Origin: Pseudomonas fluorescens
Lineage (GTDB): Bacteria; Pseudomonadota; Gammaproteobacteria; Pseudomonadales; Pseudomonadaceae
Direction of reading: 5' to 3'
Assembly (NCBI RefSeq): GCF_001648775.1
Contig: NZ_LVEJ01000002.1
Location: forward strand, 124,001-188,000
DNA: 64,000 nt
The notes under the pieces were generated by a model. The model was not told the origin of the DNA. It made no database searches and saw only the letters and a program-made list of their open reading frames with translations. Position 1 is the stretch's first letter, and each line of letters begins with the position of its first letter. The position numbers were made by a program, and so were the translations under genes. Below, in pieces: positions 60,048-64,000 of this stretch.

Positions 60048-60470
60048 CTATGCATTGGCCCGGCGTTGCGGGCGCAGATTCTGCAACGCTGCGGGGCCCT
60101 CGGCCAGCGCCATCAAGTGCCTGATCAACTGAACGCCAGGTAAGGCGGCGTGATGGATGTGCACATGTTCCCCGGCGAATCCGCAAACGGCGTGCACAGG
60201 TGCCGAAGGCTCGTTGTAGATCAAGGCCTGACGAACCTGTGGGTTATCGACAAAGAAATCCGCCAGATCCAGTGCGCCTGCGGACAGTGCAGCGTTGATG
60301 ACCACCACATCGAACGGCTCGCAACCGTAGTCCACCAGGGTCAACAACTCCACAAGGTTCTGCACCGGCGCGACGCGGTAGTAATCAAGGCTGTTGAACA
60401 GACGCTCGATTTTCATCCGGTGAAAATGCTGCGGGTCGGCGATCAGGATACGCAGGGTTTTGTTGGTCAT
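60048..60470 (-). CDS. degenerate receiver-domain protein
   Basis: 140 residues from ATG 60470. The N-terminal half follows the receiver pattern (LRILIADPQHFHRMKIERLF, then F-D-V-V-V-I-N), but the phospho-acceptor position is Asn59 instead of Asp, the acidic pair is reduced to Asp12 alone, and the switch Thr and Lys are absent. It has no output domain; the C-terminus is His-rich (H-V-H-I-H-H). It cannot be phosphorylated in the usual way and may act as a binding partner or decoy for the BvgAS-like proteins encoded just downstream. Confidence 0.75.
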   Translation of the reverse strand: MTNKTLRILIADPQHFHRMKIERLFNSLDYYRVAPVQNLVELLTLVDYGCEPFDVVVINAALSAGALDLADFFVDNPQVRQALIYNEPSAPVHAVCGFAGEHVHIHHAALPGVQLIRHLMALAEGPAALQNLRPQRRANA

Positions 60471-60535
60471 GGGCAAGCTACCGCTGTCAGGTGTCTGAGT
60501 GCGGCAAGACTACGCAAGCCTCGCGGAGGGTTCTG

Positions 60536-60549
60536 TAGGACTTTTCCTA
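60536..60549. promoter_or_regulatory. palindrome TAGGA-N4-TCCTA, RcsAB-box-like
   Basis: TAGGACTTTTCCTA, 5-base arms, 66 bases upstream of the receiver-like gene start. NarL/LuxR-type regulators bind such short A/T-G-G-A ... T-C-C elements (RcsB box TAAGAATATTCTTA type). Probable autoregulatory site of the locus. Confidence 0.5.
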
Positions 60550-60612
60550 AAAAAACGTTCATTCATCGCTGAGTGATCGAGAACTGCAGCGCAGCCTGGA
60601 CCTATCACTCAG
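60549..60612 (-). terminator. possible terminator of mgtC
   Basis: Nine-base inverted repeat CTGAGTGAT (60569-60577) and ATCACTCAG (60604-60612), overlapping the mgtC stop, with a run of seven T on the minus strand 13 bases further on. The large loop and the distance of the T-run make it weak. Confidence 0.35.
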
Positions 60613-61321
60613 TGGTGCTCGGGCTCCAGAACGCCTGCACCACCAGCGCTGAGGTCGAGATCCGCGCGATCAGTGCGTCCAGTTCATCACCATCGACCGA
60701 CGTCGTCGCCAGCGTCGCTTCGATTTCGATTTCATCGGCGCCGAAGGCATGCACGTCGACATCGCTGGCCGGGTAGTTGCTGCGCTCAAGTTCGGCTTCA
60801 AGCAAGGCGAACACGGCTTTTTGCTGTGAGCGCCGAGCGATGACGTAGACGATGTTGGTGACTTCCGCCGAGACCACGTCCAGTGGCTGACGGTTGATGT
60901 TATTGACGATCGGCCGCAGCAAGGTGTTGGCGGCAAGAATGAACAGCGTACCGAGTACAGCTTCGGCGAGCAGGTCGGCGCCGGCACAGGCACCGACTGC
61001 GGCGGACGTCCACAGCGTCGCGGCGGTGTTGAGGCCGCGCACATTGCCTTCTTCGCGCATGATCACCCCGGCACCGAGAAAACCGATGCCGGACACCACG
61101 TAGGCGACCACCCGCACCGCGCCTTCTGCGCCGGCGAGGCGGTTGGCCATGTCGACGAAAATCGCGGCGCCGACGGCGACCAGCACGTTGGTGCGCAGGC
61201 CAGCGGTGCGTTGCCGGTATTGGCGCTCGAAGCCGATCAGGCCGCCGAGGATGAACGCGGCGCTGAGGCTGACGAGGGTGTCGAGCAGCGAATCGAGGTT
61301 GAGGTTGTTGATGGCTTGCAT
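60605..61321 (-). CDS. mgtC: MgtC/SapB family membrane protein
   Basis: 238 residues. Four to five membrane segments in the first 145 residues (LSAAFILGGLIGFERQYRQRTAGLRTN is the family core; E and R in GFERQ are conserved) and a soluble ACT-like C-terminal domain (about 150-235). MgtC proteins are not transporters; they restrain F-ATPase and are induced by Mg2+ shortage and in intracellular survival. Its neighbour upstream is the Mg2+ ATPase gene. Confidence 0.92.
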   Translation of the reverse strand: MQAINNLNLDSLLDTLVSLSAAFILGGLIGFERQYRQRTAGLRTNVLVAVGAAIFVDMANRLAGAEGAVRVVAYVVSGIGFLGAGVIMREEGNVRGLNTAATLWTSAAVGACAGADLLAEAVLGTLFILAANTLLRPIVNNINRQPLDVVSAEVTNIVYVIARRSQQKAVFALLEAELERSNYPASDVDVHAFGADEIEIEATLATTSVDGDELDALIARISTSALVVQAFWSPSTTE

Positions 61322-61353
61322 GTGTAAATCTCTCTTGAGAACGCATCAACTCC

Positions 61354-61445
61354 TTGTGGGAGCGAGCTTGCTCGCGAAAGCGGTGTGTCAGCTAACAGAT
61401 GTTTCACTGACAGGACGCCTTCGCGAGCAAGCTCGCTCCCACAGG
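61354..61445. repeat. REPIN (GTGGG-outside type)
   Basis: TTGTGGGAGCGAGCTTGCTC ... GAGCAAGCTCGCTCCCACAG with an inner GTCAG...CTGAC pair in the spacer. It separates mgtA from mgtC. Confidence 0.88.
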
Positions 61446-61464
61446 GGAAAATGTTGTGTTGCTG

Positions 61465-64000
61465 TTATTGCCAGCCGAACCGGCGGATGTAGAAGCCTTT
61501 CACCGCTTGAGTCAGCGCCATGTACGCCAGCAGAATCACCGGCAGGAACACGAAGTACAGCGATGGCAGCGCCTGCAATTTGAAGTAGTGCGCCAGCGGC
61601 CCCATCGGCAGGAAGATGCCGACCGCCATGATGATCCCGGTCATCACCAGCAGCGGCATGGCTGCACGGCTTTGCAGGAACGGAATCTTCGGCGTGCGGA
61701 TCATGTGCACGATCAGCGTCTGGGTCAGCAACCCGACCACGAACCAGCCGGACTGGAACAGGGTCTGGTGATCCGGGGTGTTGGCATCGAATACGTACCA
61801 CATCAAGGCGAACGTGGTGATGTCAAAGATCGAACTGATCGGGCCAAAGAACAGCATGAAGCGCCCGACGTCGCCTGGCTGCCAGCGTTGTGGTTTTTTC
61901 AGCATGTCCTCGTCGACGTTATCGAACGGAATCGCAATCTGCGAAATGTCGTAGAGCAGGTTCTGCACCAGCAGGTGCATCGGCAGCATCGGCAGGAACG
62001 GAATAAACGCACTGGCGACCAGCACCGAGAACACGTTGCCGAAGTTGGAACTGGCGGTCATCTTGATGTACTTGAGCATGTTGGCGAAGGTACGCCGCCC
62101 TTCGAGTACGCCCTCCTCCAGCACCATCAGGCTCTTTTCGAGGAGGATGATGTCGGCCGCTTCCTTGGCGATGTCCACTGCGCTGTCCACGGAAATACCG
62201 ATGTCAGCAGTGCGCAACGCTGGTGCATCGTTGATGCCGTCGCCCATGAACCCGACGACGTGGCCATTGCCTTTGAGGATGCGCACGATGCGCTCCTTGT
62301 GCGATGGCGTCAGTTTGGCGAAGACATTGGTGGTCTCTACGGCCACGGCCAGTTCGGCATCGCTCATGCGTTCAACGTCATTGCCCAGCAGCAGGCCTTG
62401 TTGCGCGAGGCCGACTTCACGGCAGATCTTCGCGGTCACCAACTCGTTATCGCCAGTCAGCACTTTCACGGCCACGCCATGTTCGGCCAATGCCTTCAGC
62501 GCGGGCGCCGTGCTCTCCTTCGGTGGATCGAGGAACGCCACGTAACCGATCAGCGTCAGTTCCTGTTCATCGGCCAAGCTATAAACTTCTCGACCTTCGG
62601 GCATCGAGCGTGCGGCAACCGCCACCACGCGCAAGCCTTCAGCGTTGAATGCTGCAGTGACCTGACGAATCTTGGTCAGCAATTCATCGCTCAAGGCTTC
62701 ATCGACCTCGCCATGACGCACGCGGCTGCACACCGCCAACACTTCTTCCACCGCACCTTTGCAGATCAACTGATGCGGCTGGCCACGCCCTTCTACAACC
62801 ACCGACATGCGCCGACGATTGAAGTCGAACGGGATCTCGTCGACCTTGCGAAACGCCGTGCCGACTTTCAGTTCACGGTGGATTTCCACGTGTTCCAGTA
62901 CCGCGACATCCAGCAGGTTTTTCAGGCCGGTCTGGTAGTAGCTGTTCAGATAGGCCATTTCCAGCACGTCATCGGAATCTGCGCCCCAGACGTCAACATT
63001 GCGTGCGAGGAAGATCTTGTCCTGGGTCAGCGTGCCGGTCTTGTCGGTGCACAGCACGTCCATGGCACCGAAGTTCTGAATTGCATCGAGGCGTTTGACG
63101 ATGACTTTTTTCCGTGACAGAAACACCGCGCCTTTGGCCAAAGTCGAAGTGACGATCATCGGCAGCATTTCCGGGGTCAGGCCGACGGCAATCGACAGCG
63201 CAAACAGCAGTGCTTCAGTCCAGTCACCCTTGGTGAAACCGTTGATGAACAGCACCAGCGGTGCCATGACGAACATGAAGCGGATCAACAGCCAGCTGAC
63301 TTTGTTGACGCCTTGCTGGAACGAGGTCACCGCCCGATCAGTGGCGCCAGCACGTTGCGCCAACGCGCCGAAATAAGTGCTGTTGCCGGTGGTCAGAATC
63401 ACCGCCGCCGCTGTTCCCGACACCACGTTGGTGCCCATGAACAGGATGTTTTCCAGCTCCAGCGGATTGCGCGTGTCGCGATCAGCCTGACGCGGGAATT
63501 TTTCCACCGGCATCGATTCGCCGGTCATCGCTGCCTGGCTGACGAACAAATCTTTCGCGCTGAGCACGCGGCAATCAGCAGGAATCATGTCACCGGCCGA
63601 GAGCACGATCAGGTCGCCCGGCACCAATTGCTTGATCGGCAATTCACTGCGTGGCGCGTCGCGGCGCATCACCGTGGCGGTGTTGCTGACCATGGCTTTC
63701 AGCGCATCGGCGGCCTGGTTGGATTTGCTTTCCTGCCAGAAGCGCAGCAGCGTCGACAGCACCACCATGGAGAAAATCACCACGGCCGCCTTGAGATCTT
63801 CGGTCAGCCACGAGATCACCGCCAACAGGGTCAGCAGCAGGTTGAACGGGTTTTTGTAGCAGTGCCACAGGTGAGTCCACCAAGGCAGCGGCTGCTCGTG
63901 TTCGACTTCGTTGAGGCCGTATTGCGCACGCAGCGCATCGACTTCGAAATCGGTCAGGCCATCGGAATGCGTGCCGAGTGACGACAGCAGTACGCCGCTG
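61465..64000 (-). CDS. mgtA: magnesium-translocating P-type ATPase (N-terminus beyond window)
   Basis: 844 residues are visible; roughly the first 50 lie beyond the right edge. P3-type ATPase importing Mg2+. Phosphorylation site CTDKTGTLT (Asp about 280 from the visible start), TGES actuator motif in A-M-T-G-E-S-M-P, hinge GDGINDAPAL, and ten expected membrane segments with the MgtA-type C-terminal block (NLLYDISQIAIPFDNVD). The frame stays open to 64000 (SSLGTHSDGLTDFEVDALR ... NPFNLLLTLLAVISW), so a start at 63825 would be false. Confidence 0.95.
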   Translation of the reverse strand, partial: SGVLLSSLGTHSDGLTDFEVDALRAQYGLNEVEHEQPLPWWTHLWHCYKNPFNLLLTLLAVISWLTEDLKAAVVIFSMVVLSTLLRFWQESKSNQAADALKAMVSNTATVMRRDAPRSELPIKQLVPGDLIVLSAGDMIPADCRVLSAKDLFVSQAAMTGESMPVEKFPRQADRDTRNPLELENILFMGTNVVSGTAAAVILTTGNSTYFGALAQRAGATDRAVTSFQQGVNKVSWLLIRFMFVMAPLVLFINGFTKGDWTEALLFALSIAVGLTPEMLPMIVTSTLAKGAVFLSRKKVIVKRLDAIQNFGAMDVLCTDKTGTLTQDKIFLARNVDVWGADSDDVLEMAYLNSYYQTGLKNLLDVAVLEHVEIHRELKVGTAFRKVDEIPFDFNRRRMSVVVEGRGQPHQLICKGAVEEVLAVCSRVRHGEVDEALSDELLTKIRQVTAAFNAEGLRVVAVAARSMPEGREVYSLADEQELTLIGYVAFLDPPKESTAPALKALAEHGVAVKVLTGDNELVTAKICREVGLAQQGLLLGNDVERMSDAELAVAVETTNVFAKLTPSHKERIVRILKGNGHVVGFMGDGINDAPALRTADIGISVDSAVDIAKEAADIILLEKSLMVLEEGVLEGRRTFANMLKYIKMTASSNFGNVFSVLVASAFIPFLPMLPMHLLVQNLLYDISQIAIPFDNVDEDMLKKPQRWQPGDVGRFMLFFGPISSIFDITTFALMWYVFDANTPDHQTLFQSGWFVVGLLTQTLIVHMIRTPKIPFLQSRAAMPLLVMTGIIMAVGIFLPMGPLAHYFKLQALPSLYFVFLPVILLAYMALTQAVKGFYIRRFGWQ

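Noticed and set aside
61456..63117. 553-codon plus-strand frame opposite mgtA
   Set aside because: Antisense shadow; mgtA carries all P-type ATPase motifs.

Overview
The window is about 60% GC, densely coded chromosomal DNA of a Pseudomonas, most likely the P. fluorescens group. The evidence is the gene order metZ-purF-cvpA-(SPOR)-folC-accD-trpF-truA-fimV-(Usg-like)-asd-leuB-(methyltransferase)-leuD-leuC, followed later by gltX, uvrB and a class I aminotransferase. From general knowledge this matches the P. aeruginosa PAO1 PA3106-PA3139 neighbourhood. Eleven copies of a Pseudomonas-type REP doublet (core GTGGGAGCGAGC) support the same placement. I see no prophage, transposase, CRISPR array or rRNA operon.

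Layout. 1-2301: 5' part of a Tat-exported molybdenum hydroxylase. 2302-3395: REPINs and a tRNA Val-Asp-Asp cluster. 3396-21963: a long minus-strand block of biosynthetic and cell-envelope genes (sulphur amino acids, purines, folate, fatty acids, Trp, lysine/threonine via asd, leucine) with the polar hub protein FimV and a catalytically dead Asd paralogue. 22104-28127: LysR regulator, five-PAS GGDEF/EAL protein, HscC-type Hsp70. 28124-31494: membrane-anchored J-type protein and DUF1266 protein facing hscC. 31683-35266: IbpA small heat-shock protein behind a sigma-32 promoter, DusC, and a TetR-controlled hydrolase/thioesterase operon with a perfect operator. 35448-35964: duplicated Glu-Ala tRNA pairs feeding into the gltX region. 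37877-44130: EmrAB-type exporter, uvrB, aminotransferase. 44357-55031: accessory-leaning mix (two small conserved genes, tRNA-Asn, NCS2 purine permease with a palindromic operator, BrnTA toxin-antitoxin, arylamine N-acetyltransferase, exonuclease III, GNAT enzyme, cyclic-nucleotide-gated MscS channel, YcaC pair, pirin, LysR). 55251-64000: aldo-keto reductase, a BvgAS-like phosphorelay with a degenerate receiver gene in front, then MgtC and the P-type Mg2+ ATPase MgtA, which runs off the right edge.

No clearly unprecedented system is present. The parts most worth attention are: the HscC / J-DUF805 / DUF1266 chaperone module (J motif HPE instead of HPD); the BvgAS-like locus with its pseudo-receiver and an RcsAB-box-like palindrome; the CNMP-domain MscS channel; the BrnTA operator that ends at the toxin start codon; and the Usg-like pseudoenzyme. 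All functional statements are from reading the sequence and from family knowledge; no database search was possible. Several starts were moved inward from the longest open frame on the basis of ribosome binding sites and family N-termini, as stated per gene.
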